Part shown: piece by piece, positions 44,119 through 54,089 of the stretch | How the letters are laid out: each line of letters begins with the position of its first letter | How positions within the stretch are numbered: position 1 is the first letter of the stretch | Origin: Arcobacter acticola | GTDB taxonomy: Bacteria > Campylobacterota > Campylobacteria > Campylobacterales > Arcobacteraceae | Assembly: GCF_013177675.1 (NCBI RefSeq) | Contig: NZ_CP042652.1 | Span: forward strand, 1,302,001 to 1,366,000 | Length of the DNA stretch: 64,000 nt | Reading direction: 5' to 3' | Position numbers and translations under genes: made by a program | Notes under the pieces: generated by a model | The model's input: the letters and a program-made list of their open reading frames with translations, nothing else | Databases searched by the model: none | Told to the model about the DNA's origin: nothing

Positions 44119-44564
44119 GTGAAATTTTAAACTATATAAAAATAAATGAATTAATATCAACTTCAGGACAACCAAGTATTGAGCAGTTTAAAGAGATTGC
44201 AAATAACGAATATGAAGTTGTTATAAATCTAGCTTTACACAATGCTTCTAATGCAATTGAAAATGAAGATAAAATTGTAACAGATTTGAATATGGCTTAT
44301 TTTCATATTCCTGTGAATTTTGAGAATCCAAAAATATCAGATTTAAAACTTTTTTTGAATCTTTTACAAGCTTTAGGAGCAAATAAAGTTTGGGTTCATT
44401 GTGCATTAAATTATAGAGTTAGTGCTTTTATGTATGTTTATCATAAATATATTTTGAAATCACCTTTTGAAAATATCGATTTATCTATATTTGAAGAATG
44501 GAGTCCACCAAAGATATGGCAAGATTTGATGAAAGTTGATTATGAAGATTTATATAAAGCTTAA
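44115..44564 (+). CDS. Tyrosine-phosphatase-like protein with a shortened P-loop
   Basis: 149 residues resembling the dual-specificity/tyrosine-phosphatase-like domain seen in many proteobacteria and in eukaryotic NAD kinases. The start INELISTSGQPSIEQFKEI is typical (SGQPS). The active-site loop reads WVHCALNYRVSAF: only four residues separate Cys and Arg instead of five, which is how this subfamily looks in general. A real phosphatase activity is uncertain. Overlaps the deaminase gene by ATGA, so the two are translated together. Confidence 0.75.
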   Translation: MSEILNYIKINELISTSGQPSIEQFKEIANNEYEVVINLALHNASNAIENEDKIVTDLNMAYFHIPVNFENPKISDLKLFLNLLQALGANKVWVHCALNYRVSAFMYVYHKYILKSPFENIDLSIFEEWSPPKIWQDLMKVDYEDLYKA

Positions 44565-44588
44565 TTAATTATTTTACTATATGGGTAA

Positions 44589-44604
44589 ATCATAGTCTTA
44601 TGAT
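44589..44604. promoter_or_regulatory. Palindrome upstream of metX
   Basis: ATCATA-GTCT-TATGAT, a perfect six-base dyad in the 90-bp gap between the phosphatase-like gene and metX, next to AT-rich promoter-like sequence (GATAATATATATA). It could be an operator for a regulator of methionine synthesis, or a chance dyad; there is no direct evidence. Confidence 0.3.
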
Positions 44605-44654
44605 ATTTTTGATAATATATATACATTAATTTTACAAAAAAGACGGGTATCCAT

Positions 44655-45761
44655 TTGAAAATAGAGACAAAAATAGAGAAGTTTAATGATCATTTATATC
44701 TTGAAAGTGGAAGACTTTTAGAGTCATTTCAAATCATTTATGAAACTTATGGCGAATTAAACGAAGATAAATCAAATGTAATTGTTATTTGTCATGCTTT
44801 ATCAGGAAGTCATCATGCAGCTGGACGATATGCAGATGAAGCAAAGCCAGGTTGGTGGGATAAATTCATAGGTGATGGAAAAGTAATTGATACTAAAAAA
44901 TATTTTGTAATATGTTCAAATAACATAGGAAGCTCTTATGGCTCTACAAATCCTATGAGTATAGACCCCTCAACAAAAAAAGAGTATAGATTAAAATTCC
45001 CAGTTTTAGCAATTTCTGATATTGTAAAAGCACAAATGAAACTATATAAAAGACTTGGTATTTCAAATGCAGTGGCTGTAATAGGTGGTAGTATGGGTGG
45101 AATGCAAGCACTTTGTTATGCAATAGAACACCCAACTTTTGCAAAAGAGATTATTGCTATGGCAACAACTGCATATACAAGACCTTGGGCAATAGCTTTT
45201 AATAAAATAGGAATGGAAGCTATAAGACACGACCCACTATTTAAAAATGGTGCATATAAAAAAGATGATCCACAAGTTTTAGGACTTCCAGGACTTGCTG
45301 TTGGAAGAATGGCTGGATTGATTTGTTATTTAAGTCCAAAACTATTTAATAAAAAATTTGGAAGAGATTACTCTTCAACAGATGGATTGTATGAGTTATT
45401 TGGAAGATTTGAAGTTGAAAAATACTTAGAATATAACGCTTATAGTTTTCCAAAAATATTTGACCCACTTTCATACCTTTATGTATGTAAAACAATGAAT
45501 ATTTTTGATGCAGGAAGAAATAAAGATAAATTAGCAGACTCTTTTGACAAGGTTCAAGCAAATCTGCATCTAATAGCATTTAGCGATGATATGCTATTTT
45601 TCCCAGAAGAAATGGAAGAAATAAGAGATGTTATGATAAAAGTTGGAAAAGAAAGTCAAGTAAGCTACTTGCTAGTAGATAGTCAATCAGGACATGACTC
45701 ATTTTTAGTAGAAGTAGAAAAATTTGAACAACACGTAAGAGAAATATTAAAGGATAAATAA
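44655..45761 (+). CDS. metX: Homoserine O-acetyltransferase
   Basis: Acylates homoserine at the start of methionine synthesis. An alpha/beta hydrolase of 368 residues: ICHALSGSHHAAG (about 45-57), PGWWDKFIGDGKVIDT, the nucleophile elbow GGSMGGMQAL (about 144-153), the catalytic Asp region FSDDMLFFPEE and His in SGHDSFLVE (near 350). The start is TTG 44655 within ACGGGTATCCATTTG. Followed at once by xseB. Confidence 0.93.
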   Translation: MKIETKIEKFNDHLYLESGRLLESFQIIYETYGELNEDKSNVIVICHALSGSHHAAGRYADEAKPGWWDKFIGDGKVIDTKKYFVICSNNIGSSYGSTNPMSIDPSTKKEYRLKFPVLAISDIVKAQMKLYKRLGISNAVAVIGGSMGGMQALCYAIEHPTFAKEIIAMATTAYTRPWAIAFNKIGMEAIRHDPLFKNGAYKKDDPQVLGLPGLAVGRMAGLICYLSPKLFNKKFGRDYSSTDGLYELFGRFEVEKYLEYNAYSFPKIFDPLSYLYVCKTMNIFDAGRNKDKLADSFDKVQANLHLIAFSDDMLFFPEEMEEIRDVMIKVGKESQVSYLLVDSQSGHDSFLVEVEKFEQHVREILKDK

Positions 45762-45965
45762 ATGGCAGAAATAAAAGATATAGAACAATCAAACTTTGAA
45801 GATAAAATCATAAAAGCAAAAGAGCTTTTAGAAAAACTTTCAAATCCACAAATCACACTTAGTGATTCAATAAACGTATATAAAACAGGTGTAAAAGAGC
45901 TAGAAGATGCTCAAAAACTTCTAGATGAAGCAAAATTAATATTTTCTACACAAACTAAGTTTTAA
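45762..45965 (+). CDS. xseB: Exodeoxyribonuclease VII small subunit
   Basis: 67-residue helical protein pairing with XseA in single-strand-specific exonuclease VII. It has the family pattern FEDKIIKAKELLEKLSNPQITLSDSINVYKTGVKELEDAQKLL in pieces, including the conserved LSDSINVYKTG. Its ATG follows the metX stop without a gap. xseA is not in the window. Confidence 0.87.
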   Translation: MAEIKDIEQSNFEDKIIKAKELLEKLSNPQITLSDSINVYKTGVKELEDAQKLLDEAKLIFSTQTKF

Positions 45966-46035
45966 TTATAACTTTTTAAATTATTTTGTAGTAAAGATTT
46001 GATAAACTAATTACTACTAATAGTAGGAGAAGTTT

Positions 46036-46695
46036 ATGAAATCTATCACACAGTTAGAAAACATCGATAAACCCAGAGAAAAACTTATAAAAAAAGGTGT
46101 AAAAGCACTAAAAAATTACGAACTTTTAGCAGTTCTTCTTGGAAGTGGTGTTAAGGGAAAAGATGTAATAAGTCTATCAACTGAAATAATAAAGCTTTTT
46201 GAAGAAGATTTTGAAAATACAAATCTAGAAAAACTTTTAAATATCCATGGTTTAGGAATATCTAAAGCCTCACAAATTTTAAGCTCAATTGAACTCTCAC
46301 GAAGATACTTAATAAAACAAAGTAAAAAAATAACATCAGCAAAAGATGTTTACGATGAACTAAAAGAATATCAGAACAAACAACAAGAGTATTTTCTCTG
46401 TTTATACTTAGATGGGGCAAATCATCTAATACAAACCAAAATAATCACAATAGGAATACTAAATCAAAGTCTAGTTCACCCAAGAGAAGTATTTTCATAC
46501 GCAATAGAAAAAAGATGTGCAAGTATAATAGTAGCCCACAATCACCCAAGTGGAATATTAGAAGCTAGTTCTGAAGATATAAATGTAACAAAAAGATTAA
46601 AAGAATCTGGAAAAATCCTAGGAATCGAACTGCTTGACCACTTGATAATCACAAATGATGGCTTTGTTAGTTTGAAAGAAGAGGGTGTTTTGTGA
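46036..46695 (+). CDS. radC: RadC/JAB-domain DNA repair-associated protein
   Basis: 219 residues: N-terminal helix-hairpin-helix part (KALKNYELLAVLLGSGVKGKD and IHGLGISKASQIL) and a C-terminal JAMM metalloprotease-like domain with EVFSYAIEKRCASIIVAHNHPSG and the following D of EASSEDINVTKRL. The true biochemical role is unsettled. TAGGAG lies upstream of the ATG. It is the last ordinary gene before the restriction-modification island; RadC genes are often found at such borders. Confidence 0.92.
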   Translation: MKSITQLENIDKPREKLIKKGVKALKNYELLAVLLGSGVKGKDVISLSTEIIKLFEEDFENTNLEKLLNIHGLGISKASQILSSIELSRRYLIKQSKKITSAKDVYDELKEYQNKQQEYFLCLYLDGANHLIQTKIITIGILNQSLVHPREVFSYAIEKRCASIIVAHNHPSGILEASSEDINVTKRLKESGKILGIELLDHLIITNDGFVSLKEEGVL

Positions 46696-46701
46696 ATAAT
46701 T

Positions 46702-46735
46702 AGCCTCACTTAAAATAAGTGGGTGTGCCCGAAGG
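46702..46735. other. Tandem small hairpins between radC and the Bro-N gene
   Basis: CACTTA-AAA-TAAGTG is followed a few bases later by GCC-CGAA-GGC. The second is a stable tetraloop hairpin in RNA. No T-run follows, so this is not a standard terminator; it may be a remnant of a small repeat or mark the island border. Confidence 0.35.
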
Positions 46736-46845
46736 CGAATTCTAAGAGTATTATATCATTAAGTCAAATAGTTGAATGGTTGTTGTAAAATTGGTACTTT
46801 AATAAAAAGTACGAGATACAAATTAAAAAATTGTGGAGGTACAAT

Positions 46846-47677
46846 ATGGACAATAAAAATAGTATAAAAATATTTGAAGATAAAAAAGTAAGAACTCTTT
46901 GGGATGAAGAAAAAGAGCAATGGTTTGTTTCAATTATTGATGTGATTGAAGTATTGACTGAAAGTGTCAATCCTACAGCTTATTGGAGAAAATTAAAACA
47001 AAGATTGAAAGAAGAGGGAAATGAAACCGTGACAAATTGTCACGGTTTGAAAATGAAAGCTCCCGATGGAAAAATGAGGCTTACAGATGTAGCCACAACT
47101 GAACAACTTTTTAGACTCATTCAATCAATCCCCTCACCAAATGCTGAGCCATTTAAACTTTGGTTGGCAAAGTTAGGACAAGAGCGACTTGATGAGATGA
47201 GTGATCCTGAACTAAGTATCGATAGAGCTTTGAAACAATATTTAGAGTTAGGTTATAGTGAGAATTGGATAAATCAAAGACTAAAAAGTATCGAAATACG
47301 AAAAGAGCTTACCGATGAGTGGAAAAGTATAGGCTTAAAAGAGGGATTTGAATTTGCTACCTTGACGGACATCATCACAAAAACTTGGTCAGAAAAAACC
47401 ACCAAAGAGTACAAAATACTCAAAGGGCTTAAAAAAGAGAATTTAAGAGACAATATGACAAACACGGAGCTTATTAAATATGTTGGCAGAAGCTTCTACT
47501 AAAGATATATCACAATCAACCAATCCAAAAGATTTAGAAGAAAGTAAAATAGTAGCTTCACAAGGTGGAAATGTGGCAAAAGTAGCAAGAGAAGCACTTG
47601 AATCAAAAACTGGTAAAAAAGTTGTCACAAGTAAAAATGCGAAAAATATCTTAGAGAATCAAAAGAAGATAGAGTGA
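46846..47677 (+). pseudogene. Bro-N domain (DinD-like) protein gene, frameshifted
   Basis: The first part (46846-47502) codes for a Bro-N type domain with IKIFEDKKVRTLWDEE, WFVSIIDVIEVLTES, RLTDVATTEQLFRLIQSIPSP and WLAKLGQERLDE. The family continues with LRDxMTxxELIxxMLxEAxTxxI, and that continuation (MLAEASTKDISQSTN to KKVVTSKNAKNIL) is found in another frame from about 47471. The join near 47470-47480 (CTTATTAAATATG) fits the loss of two bases from a T-run. GGAGG lies six bases before the ATG at 46846. Such genes are SOS- or phage-associated and often travel with type I R-M systems. Confidence 0.82.
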
Positions 47678-47825
47678 TATAAAAATATACAAGTAAAATT
47701 GTAAAAAAGTTATCTCCAAGAATTTATTTTTTGTCCATTTGTAAAACTCTTTTAAACCTACTTATTAGATAGTTTAAGTAAAATAATTTTTTAAAAATAA
47801 ATAACTATTGGATAGAAAAACTTAA

Positions 47826-49868
47826 ATGATAAATAAAGACAAACTAAATAATCTCACAAATGAAATATGGAAGTCAGCAGAGCGACTTCGTGGTAAATTT
47901 AAAGCATACGAATACCAAAATGTAATTATGCCTATGATTGTAATACGGCGTTTAGAGTGTGTACTTATAGATGGACGAAAAAGAATAGCAGATGATAAAC
48001 TTCAAAAAACTCCTAATATTTCAAAAGAAGATTTAGAGATCTTTGTAAAAACAAAAGAGAACTCAAATTCTTCACCTTTACCTTTTTCAAATAGTACAAA
48101 TTGGACTTTAGAAAAGATTGATAAAGAAGACCATACTCAAATGGAAAATAACTTTAGAGACTATATCAAAGGTTTTTCAGATAATGTACAAGAGATTATC
48201 AATAAATTTGATTTTAGAGCTGTTATTGGTCAGTTGGTTGAAAAAGACAGATTAGCAGCAATTATTAGTCAATACTCAAAAGAGCCATTAGGTCCTGAAC
48301 ATATTTCAAATCTTGAAATGGGTTATGTTTATGAAGAATTACTTAGAAAGTTTTCAGAGCAAAGTGGTGAAGAAGCAGGGGAACATTTTACTCCAAGAGA
48401 AGTAATAAGACTAATGGTTGAACTTCTTGATATAAAAATAACTACTAAAAGAATTTCTATTTATGACCCAGCTTGTGGAACTGGTGGAATGCTTTCTATT
48501 ACAAAAGAGCATTTACTTGAACACGCTTCAAATGAAGAAGAAAAAGAAAATATAGATAAACTTATCACTCTTTACGGTCAAGAATTACAAGACCAAAATT
48601 ATGCAATATGTAAATCAGATATGCTTATAAAAGGTGATAAAAACTCTCTTATCACTTGTGGAAATTCACTTATTCCAGATGATATAACAGCTAAAGAAAG
48701 AGGTGATCAACACGAACTTGATAACAATAGTAAAAAAAGAACTTTTGATTATATGCTTAGTAATCCTCCTTTTGGTGTAACTTGGGGTGGAAAAGATGGT
48801 TATGAAAAAAAAGTTAGTTTATTAAAATCTACAAGATACTCAGCAGGACTTCCTCGTTCAAACGATGGTGCACTTTTATTTTTACAAACTATCATAGATA
48901 AAATGAAACCAAAAAAAGATGGTGGTTCTAAAGTAGCTATCGTTTTTAATGGCTCACCTTTGAGTAATGGTGATTGTGGAAGTGGTGAAAGTGAAATACG
49001 AAGAGATATTTTAGAGCGTGATTTACTTGAAGCCATCGTGATGCTTCCTGACCAACTTTTTTATAATACGGGAATATTTACTTATATTTGGATTTTATCA
49101 AACAACAAAGATGAAAAAAGAAAAAACAAAGTTCAACTAATAGATGCAAGGCAAGAGTGGGAAAAAGAGCCTAAATCTTTTGGAAACAAAAGAAAAAGAA
49201 TGGAGCAAGTTCATAGGGACAATATCTATGCTATGTATCAAGAGTTTGATTCAAGTGAAAACTGCAAAGTTTTTGATACTAAAGATTTTGCTTATCATAA
49301 AGTAGCAGTGACTTTTTGGCAAACTGATGAAGATGATAATAAAGCATACCAAACAAGTGAATTTACAAAAGCTTTGACTCCTGCTAGTTTTAAAGTTATT
49401 CAAGAGTATTATCGTGAGCCTTTAGTATTTAAAATAAAAGGTGAGTGGTTAAATGTAAAAGAGTTTGAATTTGAACTTACATTAAAAGCAAATCAGCCTT
49501 TTATAACTGAATACAACAAAGAGCTAAAAAAGATATTTAAAAATGAATTTAAAAAATTTGATGCAAAAGAAATAACTGCACTAATAAAAAACTTTGATGT
49601 AGAGATTTTTTATACTCATCCTCACTTTATAGATGATAACGAATATATTCCTTATGGAGAAGATATAGAGCAGTTTTTAAATGATGAGATAGGAAAAGAG
49701 ATAATCAAATACCAAGATGCACCGCAACTAGGATATGAAATCCTTCCAAATAAATATTTTTATAAATACGAAGCACCTGAACCTACAGAAAAATTACTAA
49801 AAGAGTTTTGGGATTTAGAAAAAGAAGCAGAAGAGATACTTATATCTATGGGAAAAGAGCTTAGATGA
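47826..49868 (+). CDS. hsdM: Type I restriction-modification system, DNA methyltransferase subunit
   Basis: Adenine-N6 methyltransferase of a type I system. The 680-residue protein has the HsdM N-terminal domain (NEIWKSAERLRGKFKAYEYQ), motif I IYDPACGTGGMLS (about 212-224) and the catalytic motif IV NPPFGVTWGG (about 316). It is longer than classical HsdM (about 500-530) because of a C-terminal extension after about residue 480. It overlaps hsdS by ATGA. Together with HsdS it would methylate the recognition site and form part of the restriction complex. Confidence 0.94.
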   Translation: MINKDKLNNLTNEIWKSAERLRGKFKAYEYQNVIMPMIVIRRLECVLIDGRKRIADDKLQKTPNISKEDLEIFVKTKENSNSSPLPFSNSTNWTLEKIDKEDHTQMENNFRDYIKGFSDNVQEIINKFDFRAVIGQLVEKDRLAAIISQYSKEPLGPEHISNLEMGYVYEELLRKFSEQSGEEAGEHFTPREVIRLMVELLDIKITTKRISIYDPACGTGGMLSITKEHLLEHASNEEEKENIDKLITLYGQELQDQNYAICKSDMLIKGDKNSLITCGNSLIPDDITAKERGDQHELDNNSKKRTFDYMLSNPPFGVTWGGKDGYEKKVSLLKSTRYSAGLPRSNDGALLFLQTIIDKMKPKKDGGSKVAIVFNGSPLSNGDCGSGESEIRRDILERDLLEAIVMLPDQLFYNTGIFTYIWILSNNKDEKRKNKVQLIDARQEWEKEPKSFGNKRKRMEQVHRDNIYAMYQEFDSSENCKVFDTKDFAYHKVAVTFWQTDEDDNKAYQTSEFTKALTPASFKVIQEYYREPLVFKIKGEWLNVKEFEFELTLKANQPFITEYNKELKKIFKNEFKKFDAKEITALIKNFDVEIFYTHPHFIDDNEYIPYGEDIEQFLNDEIGKEIIKYQDAPQLGYEILPNKYFYKYEAPEPTEKLLKEFWDLEKEAEEILISMGKELR

Positions 49869-51169
49869 GTATTTTGATGAAAGATTCTGGTGTTCAATGG
49901 ATAGGAGATATTCCTGAAAACTGGAAAGTAAAAGTTTTAAAAAGAGTTTTAGCAGAACCATTAAAATATGGAGCAAACGAAGCAGCTGAATTTGAAAATA
50001 CTGATCATCCTCGATATATTAGAATTACAGATTTTGGAAATGATGGATTGTTAAAAGATGATACTTTTAAGTCATTAGAACCACAAATTGCAGAACCATA
50101 TCTTTTAAATGAAGGAGATGTTTTATTTGCTCGTAGTGGTGCAACTGTAGGAAAAACATTTCAATTCAAAAACTATAAAGGAAAAGCTTGTTTTGCAGGA
50201 TATTTAATAAAAGCGAATCCTCAAAATTATTTAATATCTTCAGACTTTTTATATTACTTTACTAAATCACCTGCTTATGATACATGGAAAGAATCTATAT
50301 TTACACAAGCAACAATTCAAAATATCGGTGCAGATAAATATGCATATTTACCGGTAGTAGTTCCATCTATAAAAATTCAAAAGAGAATTACAGATTTTTT
50401 AGATAAAGCAACACTACAAATTGATGATGCAATCAAAACAAAAGAGAAACAACTCAAAACTCTGGAAGCCCTTAAAAAATCTATTATCCATAAAGCTGTA
50501 ACAAAAGGTTTGGATGATAGTGTAGAGATGATTGATAGTAAGATTGAATGGATTGGAGATATTCCAAAGTCTTGGAGAGTAGAAAAATTAAAATATATAG
50601 GAAAGTCTATTATTGGCTTAACTTATAGTCCTAATGATGTGACAGACAAAGAAAATGGAATTCATGTTTTACGTTCGTCAAATATTCAAAATGGGAAAAT
50701 GGATTTTGGAAATAATGTTTATGTTGATAAAAAAATACCAGAAAATTTAATAACCCAAAAAGGTGATATTTTAATTTGTTCAAGAAATGGTAGTCGAAAA
50801 CTGATAGGTAAGAATATATTAATTGATGAAAGTAATTGCAATTGTACTTTTGGTGCATTTATGACTATTTTTAGAAGCAATATGAATAAATATCTTTATT
50901 TTATATTTAATTCAACTTTATTTAGTCATCAAGCAGGAAGTTTTATGACATCAACAATTAATCAATTAACAATTAATGCAATTAATAATATGAAAGTTCC
51001 TATTCCTCCAAAAGATGAACAAAAAAATATTATAGATTACTTGACAATAGAAGTAGAAAAAATAAACACTCTAAAAGAAAATGTAAAAAAACAAATAGAC
51101 AAACTCAAAGAGTACAAAAAATCACTCATCTATGAATATGTAACAGGAAAAAAACAAATAAAGGGGTAG
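49865..51169 (+). CDS. hsdS: Type I restriction-modification system, specificity subunit
   Basis: Sets the DNA target of the HsdMS and HsdMSR complexes. 434 residues with two target-recognition domains: the first about 10-190, starting SGVQWIGDIPENWKV, the second about 220-400, starting SKIEWIGDIPKSWRV. Each is followed by a long coiled-coil helix (KEKQLKTLEALKKSIIHKAV and QIDKLKEYKKSLIYEYVTG), so the protein is complete. The two domains are dissimilar, predicting a bipartite asymmetric site that cannot be read from sequence alone. Confidence 0.92.
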   Translation: MSILMKDSGVQWIGDIPENWKVKVLKRVLAEPLKYGANEAAEFENTDHPRYIRITDFGNDGLLKDDTFKSLEPQIAEPYLLNEGDVLFARSGATVGKTFQFKNYKGKACFAGYLIKANPQNYLISSDFLYYFTKSPAYDTWKESIFTQATIQNIGADKYAYLPVVVPSIKIQKRITDFLDKATLQIDDAIKTKEKQLKTLEALKKSIIHKAVTKGLDDSVEMIDSKIEWIGDIPKSWRVEKLKYIGKSIIGLTYSPNDVTDKENGIHVLRSSNIQNGKMDFGNNVYVDKKIPENLITQKGDILICSRNGSRKLIGKNILIDESNCNCTFGAFMTIFRSNMNKYLYFIFNSTLFSHQAGSFMTSTINQLTINAINNMKVPIPPKDEQKNIIDYLTIEVEKINTLKENVKKQIDKLKEYKKSLIYEYVTGKKQIKG

Positions 51170-51173
51170 TTTG

Positions 51174-54074
51174 ATGGCAAGGCATGAAAAAGAGAAAGCA
51201 TTTCAAAAGCATATTTGCGATTATCTAATAAACAATCACAAATATAAAAAACTAAATCAAGCAAATGATATAGCAAATGATGAATACTACATTGCCAAAG
51301 AGTTACTTCTTGAATTTATAAGCTCTACCCAAGAGACAAAACTAAAAGCTTTGCAAAAAGATTATGGAAAAGATAGTGGCGATGAGATTATTTCAGCATT
51401 AAAAGATGAATTAAATATTAAACCTCTTTGGAAAATCATGAGAGATGGTTTTAGTGTACGAAAACATGAATTTAAACTTTTTTTTCCAAAACCTCGTTCG
51501 AACACTACAGACAAATCACAAAAACTTTATGAACAAAATAGTATAAAAATAAAAGATGAACTTGTGATAAAAGGTGATAAACGAATAGATATAGTTTTAT
51601 ATCTAAATGGTTTGCCAATCATCACTATGGAGCTTAAACATGAAGATGCAGGGCAATATTTAGAAGATGCAGTTTTACAATACACAAAACGAAATCACAA
51701 AGATAAGATTTATCAACTTCCATTTTTACATATAGCTTTGGATACAAGTGAAGTAAAAGTAGCAACCAATCCAAGCAGTGAAAGTAACTTTTTATGGTTT
51801 AATCAAGATTTAGAAAATAAGCCAATAACTGATGGTGAATATCCAGTTGAGTATATGTATAAAGAGGTATTGAGTTTTGATTCTATTTTAAGTTATCTCT
51901 CTTTTTATTTGGTGTATGTTCCTAAAAGTGAAAAAAATGAAGCCTTTTCAATCTTTCCAAGATACCATCAAATACGCTCAACAAATAGATTATATGATGA
52001 TATTTTAAATAATTTTAAAACTACAAATAGTATAGCAGGTAAGTATCTTATAAATCATTCAGCAGGTTCTGGAAAAACTTTGACCATGAGTTGGACAGCA
52101 GATAAACTTCATAGTTTGTATAAAGACTCAGAAAACAAAGCTTTTGATATGATATTTTTACTTACAGATAGAAAAAGTTTAGATAAAAATATTAGTGATG
52201 AACTAGGAAATTTTACCCACTTAAAAGATGTAGTTAAATATGCAAAAAATGGTGAAAATCTAAAAAAATTGATTCAAGAAAAAAGCTCTATTATAGTATC
52301 TACTGCTCAAAAGTTTAATATCATAACTGAAGAGCTAAAAGAAAATAGCAATTTGAGTAAGTTAAGAATTGCATTTATTATTGATGAAGCACATCGTTCG
52401 CAAGATGGAAAAACAAGCACAAATGTAAAATCCCCTTTTTCTGAGTATGAAACAGAAAAATATGATGATCCCAATGATGAAATAGTAGATAAAATAGAAA
52501 CTTTAGAAAATAAAAATATTACTTTTATAGCTTATACTGCAACACCATCACAAAGAACAGTAACACTGTTTGAAAAGCCTTTTGATGTTTACAGTGAAGC
52601 TCAAGCAATACATGAAGAGTATATTTTAGATGTGGCTTCAAATATTATCTCTTATGAAACTTTATTTAATATGGACTCGAAAATTGCTTTAAAAAATGAA
52701 AAACTATATCCAAAAGGTGTGATAAAAAAAGCACTGCAACAAAGAGCTTATGAAGATGAAGGATTGATACAATATAAAGCAGAAGTGATGCTAAGAATCT
52801 TTGAAGAGAAAATCAAAGATTTAATTAATGGCAAAGCCAAAGTAATGGTTGTGGCTTCTTCAAGGGTTGCAGGGCTTACATATTTTAAAATATTAAAAGA
52901 GAAAATATTTCAAAGAAAATATAACTTTCCTTGTAAAATTTTATATGCTTTTTCGAACTTCACTCATCCTCAAACAAACGATACTATTAGTGAATACGAT
53001 ATAAATGATTTAAATGCAGGTGAACTTATAGAAGATAGATTTGAACAAGATGATTATAGAATACTTGTAGTTGCAAATAAGTTTCAAACAGGATTTAATC
53101 AACCCTTACTAGCTGGTATGTTTTTAGATAAATCTGTAAATGATATAAATGCAGTTCAAACACTTTCAAGACTTAATAGATGTGCAAAAGGCAAAAATGA
53201 AACAGTTGTTGTTGATTTTACAAATAGTGTTGAAAAAATATTTAAAGCATTTAATAAATACAGAGAAGGTACACCTTATGAGCCTCAACAACCAAACTAT
53301 GAAAAAATACTAGAGTTAATAACTCAAATAAAATCATATAAACTTTTTAGTGATGATATTATTAAAGAAGTATTAAAATATCATGATGAAAATAGTGATG
53401 CTTTAAAAATGTCGCTTATAAATAAAATAAGAACAAATTTTAATATAGTAATTACAGATATAGAAGAAAGAGTTTCATTTGTTTATTTACTTTTAAAATT
53501 AAATACTCAATATCAATTCTTAAAATCTTTTTTTACTTTTAATAAAGAGCTTGAAAATTTCATTAGATTTTGTGAGATTATAGATACTCAACTTATAAAA
53601 AAAGGAAATGAATCTGAACTTTTAAAAGCTTTAAAAAACGTAGGTCTTACAAAAGCGAATGTAATATTTCATGGTGAGAAAAAATTTGAAAATAAAAAAC
53701 CAAAAACTAGAAATGGAGGTGGTGGAAATAATACTCCACCACCTAAAGGAACAATTTCAAGTATGCTTGAAGATTTAAAAGAAGAGTATAAGATAAGCGA
53801 TGAAGAAGCTATTATCATAAGAGAGATTTGTGAAGAAAAGTTACATGATGAAAGTATACTAACAACAATACATAATAACCAAGATGATGAAGATTATCTA
53901 AGAGTTTATTATAGTTCAGAGTTAAGAGCTAGTATTGTAAGGTCTTATGAAGATAGAGAATTAGATGATAAAATAATTGAACCAATTTATGATGATAAAG
54001 GTGCAATACTTGATACTATGACTGGAACTATTATATCTCAAGAACTTTTTAATATTGGAAAATTGAGATATTAA
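51174..54074 (+). CDS. hsdR: Type I restriction-modification system, restriction subunit
   Basis: Translocating endonuclease subunit. The ATG at 51174 has AAAGGGG upstream and is preferred over the TTG three bases earlier. In 966 residues, the N-terminal nuclease motif is IDIVLYLNGLPIITMELKHED (D and ExK), followed by the helicase motor: Walker A NHSAGSGKTLTMSW (about 298), DEAH in FIIDEAHRSQDG, AYTATPSQ, and motif VI LSRLNRCAKGK. A C-terminal domain carries a short glycine/proline run (NGGGGNNTPPP). All three hsd genes are intact, so the system is probably functional. Confidence 0.95.
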   Translation: MARHEKEKAFQKHICDYLINNHKYKKLNQANDIANDEYYIAKELLLEFISSTQETKLKALQKDYGKDSGDEIISALKDELNIKPLWKIMRDGFSVRKHEFKLFFPKPRSNTTDKSQKLYEQNSIKIKDELVIKGDKRIDIVLYLNGLPIITMELKHEDAGQYLEDAVLQYTKRNHKDKIYQLPFLHIALDTSEVKVATNPSSESNFLWFNQDLENKPITDGEYPVEYMYKEVLSFDSILSYLSFYLVYVPKSEKNEAFSIFPRYHQIRSTNRLYDDILNNFKTTNSIAGKYLINHSAGSGKTLTMSWTADKLHSLYKDSENKAFDMIFLLTDRKSLDKNISDELGNFTHLKDVVKYAKNGENLKKLIQEKSSIIVSTAQKFNIITEELKENSNLSKLRIAFIIDEAHRSQDGKTSTNVKSPFSEYETEKYDDPNDEIVDKIETLENKNITFIAYTATPSQRTVTLFEKPFDVYSEAQAIHEEYILDVASNIISYETLFNMDSKIALKNEKLYPKGVIKKALQQRAYEDEGLIQYKAEVMLRIFEEKIKDLINGKAKVMVVASSRVAGLTYFKILKEKIFQRKYNFPCKILYAFSNFTHPQTNDTISEYDINDLNAGELIEDRFEQDDYRILVVANKFQTGFNQPLLAGMFLDKSVNDINAVQTLSRLNRCAKGKNETVVVDFTNSVEKIFKAFNKYREGTPYEPQQPNYEKILELITQIKSYKLFSDDIIKEVLKYHDENSDALKMSLINKIRTNFNIVITDIEERVSFVYLLLKLNTQYQFLKSFFTFNKELENFIRFCEIIDTQLIKKGNESELLKALKNVGLTKANVIFHGEKKFENKKPKTRNGGGGNNTPPPKGTISSMLEDLKEEYKISDEEAIIIREICEEKLHDESILTTIHNNQDDEDYLRVYYSSELRASIVRSYEDRELDDKIIEPIYDDKGAILDTMTGTIISQELFNIGKLRY

Positions 54075-54089
54075 TAAAATGATATTTAA

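Noticed and set aside
44565-44654. SAM-type riboswitch upstream of metX
   Set aside because: The gap is only 90 bp and AT-rich; it lacks the stems and conserved sequence of known SAM riboswitches. Only a short dyad is present.
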